From Lawsonibacter faecis (lineage in GTDB: Bacteria > Bacillota > Clostridia > Oscillospirales > Oscillospiraceae): 64,000 nucleotides of DNA. The notes below the pieces were generated by a model. It was not told where the DNA came from. It was given only the letters and a program-made list of their open reading frames with translations, and ran no database searches. The stretch lies in NCBI RefSeq assembly GCF_014287675.1, contig NZ_JACOPQ010000006.1, positions 124,001 through 188,000 on the forward strand. Reading direction: 5' to 3'. This document shows positions 26,106 to 33,612 of this stretch, piece after piece (position 1 is the first letter of the stretch; each line of letters begins with the position of its first letter). The position numbers and the translations under genes are program-made.

Positions 26106-26714
26106 ATGCCCGGAATCTGTCCGTGGGACGACGCTGTCGTCTCCGCCCTGAAGGCGTCCTGCATGTCCGTGCATACAGCCAAAGCGCCCACCACCCTCAC
26201 CGCCCTGCTGGTCCGGCTGATGGACACTCCAGGCGTGCCCATGCACTACCCGTATCATCACTTCATTACCCCCGCCGCCCTGCTGACTCTGGCGGCCATG
26301 GAGCGGGGGACCGGCGCGGATACCCTGTCCGCCCAATTGTCCCTGGCTGAGGAACGGGCCCGGACCGTCCCCGGCGGCTTCTGCGGCAACTGCGGGGCCT
26401 GCGGCGCGGCCATCGGCGCGGGCATCTTCGTCAGCGTCTTCACCGGAGGCAGCCCTATGTCAGTGGAGAACTGGCAGTGGGCCAACGAGGTCACCAGCCT
26501 CTGCCTCCACAAAATTGCCTCCTGTCCCGGCCCCCGCTGCTGCAAGCGGGTCACCTTCCTGGCCGCCCAGGCCGCCGTCCCCTACCTCAACGAGGTCTGC
26601 GGACTCTCCCTCTCGCTGGATGAGGAGATCTCCTGCCATTTCCACAATAAGAACCCCGATTGCCTGGAGCGGGACTGCCCCTTCTACCCCGCCCAGGGAG
26701 GTGGCGTGCGGTGA
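26106..26714 (+). CDS. DUF5714-family cysteine-rich protein
   Basis: A 202-residue protein recognised as DUF5714 by its overall pattern: GFCGNCGACGAAIGAGIF near the middle (about 98-115), a later PGPRCCKRVT segment, and a C-terminal CHFHNKNPDCLERDCPFY cluster. These nine or so cysteines could hold a metal or Fe-S centre. The domain's function is not established to my knowledge; it is often seen in anaerobes near redox or methyl-transfer genes. It starts 1 base after the previous stop, with GAGGAGGAG as ribosome site, and overlaps the next gene by 4 bases, indicating translational coupling. Confidence 0.75.
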   Translation: MPGICPWDDAVVSALKASCMSVHTAKAPTTLTALLVRLMDTPGVPMHYPYHHFITPAALLTLAAMERGTGADTLSAQLSLAEERARTVPGGFCGNCGACGAAIGAGIFVSVFTGGSPMSVENWQWANEVTSLCLHKIASCPGPRCCKRVTFLAAQAAVPYLNEVCGLSLSLDEEISCHFHNKNPDCLERDCPFYPAQGGGVR

Positions 26715-27004
26715 AGTGCCCTATTGTGGCGCCCCAGTCCCACCTTCCCCGGAAGGACCCGGTGAATCCCTGCCCCTGTCAGGGGCGCCCCGTGGACCTG
26801 ACGGTCAAAAAGGGCGTACTCTTCTGGCTCAAGGAGGTGGGTGAATCCGTGTCGGAGGGCGAGCCGCTCTGCGAGGGGGAGGCCGCCAAGCAGGTTCTGG
26901 AGTTCGCCGCACCGGTGGGCGGCGTACTGGCGGAGCGGTGCATCGAGGACGAGGAGGTTTTCTCCGCCGGGGATATTTTGGGCTATATTGAGATTGATGA
27001 ATAG
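26711..27004 (+). CDS. Small lipoyl/biotinyl-domain carrier-like protein
   Basis: A 97-residue protein. Residues 28-97 match the lipoyl/biotinyl hammerhead fold: VGESVSEGEPL, then EAAK with K60 at the modification position, then a GGV turn and EEVFSAGDILGYIEID. The 27-residue N-terminal extension has three cysteines (C3, C21, C23). The GTG start (26711) overlaps the previous stop, with GGGAGG upstream. It lacks the neighbouring genes of known carboxylases or 2-oxoacid dehydrogenases, so an unlinked ligase would have to attach the cofactor. Whether K60 carries lipoate, biotin or nothing is unknown. Its coupling to a ferredoxin and DUF5714 suggests a redox carrier role. Confidence 0.75.
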   Translation: MKCPIVAPQSHLPRKDPVNPCPCQGRPVDLTVKKGVLFWLKEVGESVSEGEPLCEGEAAKQVLEFAAPVGGVLAERCIEDEEVFSAGDILGYIEIDE

Positions 27005-27036
27005 CAAGAGCGGTCTGCGGTGCAGGCCGCTCTTGC
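27004..27036 (+). terminator. Terminator after the three-gene cassette
   Basis: 14-bp stem with one G-U pair (27004-27017 with 27023-27036), 5-base loop, then CGTCTTTC. It begins at the last base of the stop codon. Confidence 0.7.
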
Positions 27037-27057
27037 CGTCTTTCGGAAAAGTTTTTC

Positions 27058-27086
27058 TTACATTGCCCTCCAAAATATGCTAAAAT
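27058..27086 (+). promoter_or_regulatory. Promoter of the carD gene
   Basis: -35 TTACAT (27058-27063), 17-base spacer, -10 TAAAAT (27081-27086). Confidence 0.65.
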
Positions 27087-27138
27087 GGAATTGTAAAGTA
27101 TGAAAGCAAACGGTTCTGCGGTATAATGGGGGTAAACA

Positions 27139-27675
27139 ATGTATCAGCCAGGCGATTTGATAGTCTATGGCAACACAGGGGTCTGCCGGGTGGCGTCCAT
27201 CGGCCCTCTGGACGGCGCCCGGGGCGCGGACCGGGACAGGCGGTACTACTCCCTGTCCATGGTCAACGGCTCGGGTTCTATTTTTGTCCCGGTGGACACC
27301 TCGGTCTTTATGCGGCCCATCCTCACCCGGGACGAGGTGGACGCCCTCATTGATACACTGCCCGAGCTTCAGGGAGAGATCTGTACCGAACGGAACCTCC
27401 GTCTCCTCTCCGAGCAGTACCACGCCGCCTTCCAGTCCCACCAGTGTGAGGATTTGCTCAAACTGATGAAGGCGGTCCACGCCAAGGGCAAATCCTCCGG
27501 TCTCCAGGGCAAGACCCTGGGGATGACCGACCAGCGGTATCAGAAAAAGGCTGAGGAACTGATCTACGGCGAGTTCTCCGTAGTCCTGGGCATTCCCTAC
27601 GATCAGGTGGAGCGCTATATCGCCGACCGCCTGGACGCGGGCGTTCTTAAGGCTGCCGGGCAGGATGAGTCATGA
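27139..27675 (+). CDS. CarD/CdnL-family transcription regulator
   Basis: A 178-residue protein with the N-terminal RNA-polymerase-interacting Tudor-like domain (about 1-62, MYQPGDLIVYGNTGVCRV start) and an all-helical C-terminal DNA-binding domain (about 65-165). CarD proteins bind the polymerase beta subunit and stabilise open promoter complexes. Length and order fit the family. ATG at 27139 follows a GGGGG ribosome site. Monocistronic, with its own promoter and terminator. Confidence 0.9.
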   Translation: MYQPGDLIVYGNTGVCRVASIGPLDGARGADRDRRYYSLSMVNGSGSIFVPVDTSVFMRPILTRDEVDALIDTLPELQGEICTERNLRLLSEQYHAAFQSHQCEDLLKLMKAVHAKGKSSGLQGKTLGMTDQRYQKKAEELIYGEFSVVLGIPYDQVERYIADRLDAGVLKAAGQDES

Positions 27676-27683
27676 TAAAAATA

Positions 27684-27706
27684 GGGGAGGCCGTGTCGGC
27701 CTCCCC
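27684..27706 (+). terminator. Terminator after carD
   Basis: Perfect 10-bp stem (27684-27693 with 27697-27706) and TGT loop, 8 bases past the stop; weak T-run. Confidence 0.6.
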
Positions 27707-27748
27707 TCAGTCTGTCGGAAACCCCTTCGCCGGGGGCGCCTCGCAGAG

Positions 27749-27960
27749 TTCCGCCGTCCGCGGACGGCGGAATAAATTTAAAATCCGTCATTTGGGGGGA
27801 CATGCGCCTGAGAAATGGCGCTTCTCATGACGGATGGGGCGACTTTCTCTCAGGAAATCGAGCCCCATCCGTCATGCAGCTTTCTGTCAAAGAAGCCCCG
27901 AAAGGCTTCTTTGACAAGCTGAAAGAGGGCAGGACTTCCGTCCTGCCCTCTTGATGTAAC
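27749..27960. repeat. Structured repeat family 1, copy A
   Basis: Non-coding element that recurs at 62251-62458. It begins with a 24-base perfect palindrome (27749-27772). A block follows in which segment 27828-27836 can pair either with 27784-27792 (9 bp) or, in a longer form (27826-27840), with 27862-27876 (15 bp), so the two foldings exclude each other. Next come a 13-bp hairpin (about 27885-27916) and a terminal GC hairpin (about 27926-27952). Over the aligned core 27769-27893, copy B differs at about 21 of 125 positions by eye. Role unknown. Confidence 0.8.
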
Positions 27961-27967
27961 TGTCAGC

Positions 27968-28020
27968 TTAGCCGAAATAACGCTTCAGCAGACCCTCAAA
28001 GGCCTTTCCATGCCGGGCCT
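27968..28020 (-). pseudogene. Remnant 1 of a rubrerythrin 3' end
   Basis: The 53 bases from stop codon TAA upward match the 3' end of the intact rubrerythrin gene at 37300 with about eight differences; they read as the last 17 residues or so (RHGKAFEGLL-RYFG). The match stops where repeat family 2 begins. It is preceded, in its own direction of transcription, only by repeats, so it is not expressed as a protein. Confidence 0.8.
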
Positions 28021-28140
28021 TCCCACGGGGCAAGCCCCGTGGGAGCCCTTTTTATTTTTATCTGCACGGGCGAAATGAATCCGCCCGGCATCGAGGTTTT
28101 GGCCTCGCGGGGGGCCAAAACGCTCGGTGACGAGGCCCGC
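28021..28140. repeat. Structured repeat family 2, copy A
   Basis: About 120 non-coding bases homologous to 43084-43200. Read on the minus strand it has three hairpins: GTTTTGGCC/GGCCAAAAC, GGGCGGA/TTCGCCC, and CCCACGGGGC/GCCCCGTGGG. A conserved linker (CTTTTTAT..CTGC as seen on the plus strand) separates the second and third. Stem sequences differ between the two copies while pairing is kept, which suggests selection on structure. It lies between two copies of a rubrerythrin 3' end. Confidence 0.75.
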
Positions 28141-28191
28141 CACATCGAAAGAGGACGGGGCATACGCCCCGTCCTCCCTATCTATGTCAGC

Positions 28192-28248
28192 TTAACCGAA
28201 GTAACGGGCCAGCAGACCCTCGAACGCCTTGCCATGTCGGGCCTCGTC
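28192..28248 (-). pseudogene. Remnant 2 of a rubrerythrin 3' end, left border of the defence island
   Basis: Starts at a TAA stop (28192-28194) and matches the intact rubrerythrin 3' end at 37300 over about 57 bases, with about six differences in the first 54. Homology breaks off at about 28248, where AT-rich sequence leading to the defence operon begins. Both remnants are followed, in their own sense, by the bases TGTCAGCTTA-complement and a GC-rich terminator hairpin, so each is a 3' end plus terminator. Confidence 0.8.
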
Positions 28249-28469
28249 TTGAATCACTGGTATCAATCCACAACATATTGTTTCTATTTGTATTCATCAG
28301 TACTGATACAGTATATCAGCTCTATTTTTTCCCACACTTTTCCCACCACAATTTGGCGGTGGGAAAAACGGCCTTCCATAACATCCAGAACTTGCTGATT
28401 ACATGAATCCGCCTCTGTACGATCACGCTCAAGGCATCAAAAGGCTGTTGGCTCACGCCGAGCAATGCT
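28249..28469. other. AT-rich spacer at the left end of the defence island
   Basis: No gene is visible. Composition is clearly more AT-rich than the surrounding chromosome, and it contains an inverted repeat around 28328-28366 (CCCACA..GTGGGAA type) that could terminate the minus-strand defence operon ending at 28470. Confidence 0.6.
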
Positions 28470-30809
28470 TTATTTTTCCCTGATATTAAAGTATCTCAGA
28501 ATTCGAGCATGGGTATCGCCGTCCACTTTGTAAGCTACCAGCGGCACAGTCTTGAGCCCCTTTTCCCAGTATCCCTCGTCCAGCGCCACAGTACGCAGCC
28601 AGGTAACGCCGATAAACCACTCGTCATCCGGATCGCACTGCGCCTTGCATTCAGCCTCCATCCAGGGCGCATCTTGTATCAAAACCAGTTCGCCCTCTGC
28701 CATAACTTGAAAGTTCTTCATAGGTGTTGCCGTCTGTGTACAGATACCCACTCCCACAAAGCCTTTGCCTGTGATGTGGCAAAATACCCGGTCGCCTTCT
28801 GCAATATTACACAGCATCTTTCCACTTCCCCCCTGCGCGGCAGAGAGAAAACCATACTGCACCGCATCCGGCCAGCTGCGGCCGGCATATTCAACGGTAT
28901 AATTACTTCCCGCTGTACTGATTTGCAGCAGTTCTTCCTCCTCATCCGACCAGCCGCCGGCAATCTCCTTCAGTAGGCCCACATTCCAAATGTCCTTCGC
29001 CAAGGCGTGATACAGCTCCTGGCGGGCGTGAATGCCTTCCTTTTGAAAGACCTCGAAGGGCTGAAACGGATATCGTTCAGCCAGTGTCAGGAAGTGCGGA
29101 TGATTCTGGTAAGCCGCCTCATTCATGGCCTGCGCCAAAATATTATCTGTCAGGTAGCATTTGACCCGCTCGTCATAGGGCATATCTTTATAACTGCGGT
29201 TTTTATCCTGGGTCAGCAGCAGCAGGTTTCCAAATTTCCTCCGGTTGTTTTGAAAGTCCTCCTCATCGTGGAAGTATGCTCGGTAAGTTTCGAAGTCATC
29301 CGGCAGGATGTGTTCCACATCATAGGGGGTTTTGCTCTTTCGGTCTATGTAATGCTCAAACTGGGAGGGGTATCCCATCTTCACGTTGACAAAATCGGTA
29401 ATCCGGGCCAGCAAATGGAGCATGTAGCGTCCCGTATACTGGTTGAGTTCAAAACTCATCACACCGTCCAGCTTCTCATTCATACGTCTGAGCATCTTGG
29501 TCAGATAGATTCCGATGCTCACCGAATCCTGATTGCGAATTTGGTTAAGGATACGAAACAGCACCGTCTTATTTGTGTTCCAATTGATCTTTTTATAGTT
29601 AAAGATACGGACGGATGCAAATATATCTACAAAGGTAGAGATCAGACGGATTTTACGATCCACTTCTTCCGGGCTGTCCTGAAGCCCTACCGCGCCGATG
29701 ATCAGAAGGTTTTGATAATTGAGATCACGGTTTGCATTGTAGTAAACCGCTTCAAAACCTGTAGTCAGCCGTTTTGAGTACTGCGTCAAGCGCAGATACA
29801 GCCCGGTGACCTGCGCCATCTCTTTGAGAACGAGATTTTTATAGTCGTCGGACTGTTCCAACCCCATTCCAGTTCTGGCGTAAGCGCGAACCCAGGTGTG
29901 GAAACGATCGCCCAGCAATTCATAATCCCGGTCTACCGCGCCTTTTTTGGTTTCGCGCAGGGTCTTGGCATATTTGGCCCGGAGCCAAAGTGAGATAAAC
30001 TCCACATCCTCCGCGTTGGTCACACCGCTTTTGTCTTGGGAGGAGGCGGCCTTGATCTGGTTAATATTCTTTTGCCAGGCCTCGTTGACCTGCTTTCGGT
30101 CCGCCTCATAGACCTGCTGAATGACAAAGGCCTTCATCATCTCGGCGCTGTTCAGGCTTAGGCCCCGGTCGTTCATGGTCACAAAGATGGTATAGGCCTC
30201 GTCTTCGGAGGGCGTGTCGATCTCCAGTAAAAGCACCTTTTCCGTCACCCAATAGATGAAGTAGGGTAGGGCCTCGCCCTTTAGCTCCTCTGGGAACAGC
30301 TCCTCGATATCTCCATATCGATTTATGATATTTTGATTACTTTCCCCTTCCGGGATGTATTGGGCGTCATTGTTTAAAAGGGCCTGCAGGCAGTCCCGGC
30401 GCTCCTCCATGTCCAGGTTGAAGCACGGGACCCCGTAATCCACCGTACAGATCATGTTGTCAAAATGAATGGGCAAACCCGGGATGCCTGTCGCCTGTGA
30501 CTGGAGCCGGTTTAAGTAGATGAGCAGGAGGGTCAGCGTGGTCAGGCGCTGTTGACCGTCGATAATCTGCTGAGACTGGCCGCTGGTACAGATAATGCTG
30601 CCCATATAGTAATAGCCGTAGTCCTTGACCTCCTGTACCGTGCTGTGGACCCCCGTATCGTAGAATCCCCGGAACGTGTTGGTCAGGTCCTCCAACATCT
30701 GCTCCACCTGATGCTTGCCCCAGCGGTACTCCCGCTGATAGTAATCCACCGTAAAGCGGCGGTCGGCCAAAATTTTTTTGAGCGTGTCCGTTTTGTCTAT
30801 CTTATTCAT
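28470..30809 (-). CDS. DUF262-DUF1524 GmrSD-like nuclease with a C-terminal PUA/EVE-like domain
   Basis: A 779-residue protein of the GmrSD (type IV restriction) superfamily. The DUF262 half has YQREYRW (about 25-31) and DGQQRLTTL (about residue 85), a ParB-like nucleotide-binding core. The HNH-type DUF1524 nuclease has DVEHILP with H500. The last about 130 residues include GDRVFCHITGKGFVGVG (about 672-688), resembling PUA/EVE-type modified-base readers. Known GmrSD proteins cut glucosylated hydroxymethylcytosine DNA with NTP. The ATG (30809) overlaps the hsdS stop as ATGA, so it is translationally coupled to the type I system. Confidence 0.85.
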   Translation of the reverse strand: MNKIDKTDTLKKILADRRFTVDYYQREYRWGKHQVEQMLEDLTNTFRGFYDTGVHSTVQEVKDYGYYYMGSIICTSGQSQQIIDGQQRLTTLTLLLIYLNRLQSQATGIPGLPIHFDNMICTVDYGVPCFNLDMEERRDCLQALLNNDAQYIPEGESNQNIINRYGDIEELFPEELKGEALPYFIYWVTEKVLLLEIDTPSEDEAYTIFVTMNDRGLSLNSAEMMKAFVIQQVYEADRKQVNEAWQKNINQIKAASSQDKSGVTNAEDVEFISLWLRAKYAKTLRETKKGAVDRDYELLGDRFHTWVRAYARTGMGLEQSDDYKNLVLKEMAQVTGLYLRLTQYSKRLTTGFEAVYYNANRDLNYQNLLIIGAVGLQDSPEEVDRKIRLISTFVDIFASVRIFNYKKINWNTNKTVLFRILNQIRNQDSVSIGIYLTKMLRRMNEKLDGVMSFELNQYTGRYMLHLLARITDFVNVKMGYPSQFEHYIDRKSKTPYDVEHILPDDFETYRAYFHDEEDFQNNRRKFGNLLLLTQDKNRSYKDMPYDERVKCYLTDNILAQAMNEAAYQNHPHFLTLAERYPFQPFEVFQKEGIHARQELYHALAKDIWNVGLLKEIAGGWSDEEEELLQISTAGSNYTVEYAGRSWPDAVQYGFLSAAQGGSGKMLCNIAEGDRVFCHITGKGFVGVGICTQTATPMKNFQVMAEGELVLIQDAPWMEAECKAQCDPDDEWFIGVTWLRTVALDEGYWEKGLKTVPLVAYKVDGDTHARILRYFNIREK

Positions 30810-32194
30810 GGTACGACCTCTCCCTCTGCCAGACATTGTTTCAGGAGTTCCACGGCGCTTTCCTCGCTGGGGTCGTTGGTACCCAGCTCCCCACGGAAAG
30901 CACGGGCCAGGATAGATTTTTTAATGAGGTCAATACGCTCCAACACCGCAGCGGCGGCCTCCTTGGCTTTCTGCTCCTTGGCGAGGAGGTCGTCGAGAAT
31001 GCGGACAATTTCTTGCTGCTCAGAAATACAGGGAAGCAGCACCGGAAAACTGTTAAGCTGTTTTGAATTAATGGATGCAAGATTTGTCGTTTGCTTTGAG
31101 CAACTTAGGAAGTATTGTTTACCATAGCGGCTACCCGCTTGGTAGGAGAGAAAATAAGGGTCTAATCTGTCCTTTTGAGGGCGGACAGCAAAAATGTGGT
31201 TTTGATGGAGACAATTTTTAATCTCTCCCTTCCACACCGTCCCCCTGCCCAACTTATCAAAATCCCCACCTTCAGTGAAGAGAACATCATTAGTCTGTAG
31301 CATATATCTATTAACTTTTGTCTCTTCTACTTCAATCATTTTAATTTCACCTAAATCAAGGAAACCGTCCTGTACATTTGCGACGCGTAAATAGGGACGT
31401 TGTACAGTGGCTGTATCGTAGTGCTTTCCCTTCATAAGGCCCGTTTGCAATGCCGCGATTGTCTCTAGTCTTACTTTGACCCAAGTAGTAGCAGTATGCT
31501 TTTCTCTCCAACTCTTTGTAAGCATACTTGTAAATGCTTTTTGCAGAATTGCACTTTTTCTAGTCTCAAAACCATCCACCGCAGCCTGCGCTTTTTCCTT
31601 TGCCTCGTCCAGCTTGGCAAATAGGCTTTCAATGCGGTCAACTATACGTTCTTGCTCTTGCCCTGGTGGAATCGGAAGCATATAGCGGTTAACCCACTTT
31701 GGCTGGGCGCGCATCAGTGAGCCCCCTACACCCGATACATTTGAAAGCATTTGCTCTCGAAAATATGGTCCCTGAAACAGCCATAGCAAATAGCGTGGAT
31801 TACATCGAGTTGTTCTTACAACAATCCATTCGGATGAGGCCAAGTAAGAGTGATCGGTATGGCCAGTAACAATCCAGACACGATTGATTCTGGGGTTAAT
31901 TTTACATAAGAGTATATCGTTTTTGAGCACGTACTGTTTTGATGATCCTATTTCGCTTCCTAAAACAATTTCTGGAAAGTTATTTTCACAGCTAGGAACG
32001 CTATAAAGTTCAAATATCTGCTCCGGCCTAGTCGCCGGGTTGAGCGTTTGGCTAAAAAAATGATTAATCTCATCAAGCCTTGTCCACACCCAATTTTCAG
32101 GGACGTGATACGGCTGTTCCTCCTCCGGTACCAGTGCCCGCTTCAGTCGCTCCTCCAGCGTAAGCCCGCTCTCTTTTTTTCTCTTTCCCGCCAT
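30806..32194 (-). CDS. hsdS: Type I restriction-modification specificity subunit
   Basis: A 462-residue HsdS with two target-recognition domains (about 30-190 and 235-400), each followed by a helical spacer (about 190-225 and 405-445). The repeats LDEAKEKAQAAVDGFETRKSAILQKAF and LLAKEQKAKEAAAAVLERIDLIKKSILARAF regions mark the spacers. It sets the bipartite DNA target of the HsdM/HsdR complex. Start at ATG 32194 overlaps the hsdM stop (ATGA) with GGAGG 8 bases upstream; a 27-codon longer frame lies inside hsdM and is rejected. The TRD-coding parts look more AT-rich than the flanking genes, as expected for exchanged TRDs. Confidence 0.94.
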   Translation of the reverse strand: MAGKRKKESGLTLEERLKRALVPEEEQPYHVPENWVWTRLDEINHFFSQTLNPATRPEQIFELYSVPSCENNFPEIVLGSEIGSSKQYVLKNDILLCKINPRINRVWIVTGHTDHSYLASSEWIVVRTTRCNPRYLLWLFQGPYFREQMLSNVSGVGGSLMRAQPKWVNRYMLPIPPGQEQERIVDRIESLFAKLDEAKEKAQAAVDGFETRKSAILQKAFTSMLTKSWREKHTATTWVKVRLETIAALQTGLMKGKHYDTATVQRPYLRVANVQDGFLDLGEIKMIEVEETKVNRYMLQTNDVLFTEGGDFDKLGRGTVWKGEIKNCLHQNHIFAVRPQKDRLDPYFLSYQAGSRYGKQYFLSCSKQTTNLASINSKQLNSFPVLLPCISEQQEIVRILDDLLAKEQKAKEAAAAVLERIDLIKKSILARAFRGELGTNDPSEESAVELLKQCLAEGEVVP

Positions 32195-33612
32195 CAGTCC
32201 AGCGCCTCCAGGGTTCTCAGCTCTTTCACCACGCTCATGAGCAGGTCCACAGCCTCCTCTAACTGTGCAATGCACTCCTCAGCGCTGTCGGCGGGGTCGG
32301 GCAGGTCGTCGTAGTCCATCACCGAGTCATCCCGAATCAGCCCCAGGTCCAGGCTGTCGCCCTTATCCTTGATCTCCTGCCGGGTGAACACGCTCCACCG
32401 CTCGTCCTGCACGGCGCGGCGGTCCTGGGCGGTATAGGCCGCCTCGAAGGCCGAGAAGTGCTCACTTTTGAGGGGATTGGTCTTGCCCAGGCTGGGCATA
32501 TTGGTGCGCAGGTCGTAGAACCACACCTCTTTGGTGTTGCCCTTGTCGTTCCGTCCCCGGGTAAAAAAGAGCACGTTGGTCTTGACCCCCTGGGCATAAA
32601 AAATTCCGGTGGGTAGGCGCAAAACGGTATGTAAATTACATTTTTCCATCAGGTCCCGGCGGATGTCGGCCCCATCGTTGTCGGCAAAGAGCACGTTGTC
32701 CGGCAGCACCACCGCCGCACGGGCTTTACCCGTGGTGTTTAGGCTGCGGTAGATGTGCTGCAAAAAGTTGAGCTGCTTGTTGCTGGTGGAGTAGGTGAAG
32801 TCGGTGCGGGTGGCCCGCTCGCCGCCCTTCTTTGTGCCGAAGGGCGGGTTGGTGAGCACCACGTCGTATCCCGTCATATGCTCCCCCGCGCCGGAGAGGG
32901 TGTCCGCCCGGGCGATATGTCCGTGGATGTCGTGGAGCATGGCGTTCATCAGGGCCAGGCGGTGGGTCTCAGGCACCAGCTCACAGCCGGTAAAGGCCTG
33001 GGTGCGCTGGAACTCCTGCTGGTCGGCCTCCAGGTCATGGAGGTCGTCCGTCTGTTCCTTTACAAAGCGGTCGGCGGCTATCATAAAACCAAAGGTGCCG
33101 CAGGCGGGATCGTTGCACCGCTCTCCGGCCTGTGGTGCGGTGAGGCGGGTCATAACGTCGATGAGCACACGTGGGGTAAAATACTGGCCTGCGCCAGACT
33201 TTTTCTCGTTGGCGTTCTTCTCCAAAAGTCCCTCATAGAGGTTGCCCAGTCCCTCCTCCTTAGCGGAGTACCAGTCCAAGGCGTCAATACTCTGAATAAT
33301 TTTTTCCAGATTTTTTGGCTCGTCAATGTTGGAGGCCGCGCCCTGATAGATTTCCTTAACCCGACCCGTGCACTCCTCGCCCAATTTATCCAGCAGTGTT
33401 TTATAATACTTCTTGAGCTCAATGCCGCTCTTACTCCGCAGCACGTCCCAGCGGTATTCAGCGGGAATCTGCCCCTCCGTCTCGGTCTCCTTGGCCATCT
33501 TCAGGAACAGGATATAGGTCAGCTCCGTCACATACTGGTGATAGGTAATGCCGTCGTCCCGCAGCACATTACACAGGTTCCACAGCTTGGACACGATCTC
33601 TTGAGTGGTCAT
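32194..33612 (-). CDS. hsdM: Type I restriction-modification DNA methyltransferase subunit
   Basis: A 472-residue adenine N6-methyltransferase. The helical N-terminal domain (about 1-130) leads into the methylase with the AdoMet motif DPACGTFGF (about 167) and catalytic NPPFGT (about 253). Together with HsdS it protects host DNA. Start at ATG 33612 overlaps the hsdR stop by 4 bases. The usual motif I form is DPxxGTGGF; the F in place of G is a mild variant that also occurs in the family. Confidence 0.96.
   Translation of the reverse strand: MTTQEIVSKLWNLCNVLRDDGITYHQYVTELTYILFLKMAKETETEGQIPAEYRWDVLRSKSGIELKKYYKTLLDKLGEECTGRVKEIYQGAASNIDEPKNLEKIIQSIDALDWYSAKEEGLGNLYEGLLEKNANEKKSGAGQYFTPRVLIDVMTRLTAPQAGERCNDPACGTFGFMIAADRFVKEQTDDLHDLEADQQEFQRTQAFTGCELVPETHRLALMNAMLHDIHGHIARADTLSGAGEHMTGYDVVLTNPPFGTKKGGERATRTDFTYSTSNKQLNFLQHIYRSLNTTGKARAAVVLPDNVLFADNDGADIRRDLMEKCNLHTVLRLPTGIFYAQGVKTNVLFFTRGRNDKGNTKEVWFYDLRTNMPSLGKTNPLKSEHFSAFEAAYTAQDRRAVQDERWSVFTRQEIKDKGDSLDLGLIRDDSVMDYDDLPDPADSAEECIAQLEEAVDLLMSVVKELRTLEALD

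Noticed and set aside
27615..27803. 62-codon minus-strand frame across the carD terminator and repeat family 1
   Set aside because: It runs through hairpins of the repeat and into the 3' end of carD; the other repeat copy does not keep the frame.
28039..28398. 119-codon plus-strand frame across repeat family 2 and a rubrerythrin remnant
   Set aside because: It joins unrelated pieces (repeat hairpins, antisense of a gene remnant, AT-rich spacer) and has no ribosome site or homologous frame in the second repeat copy.
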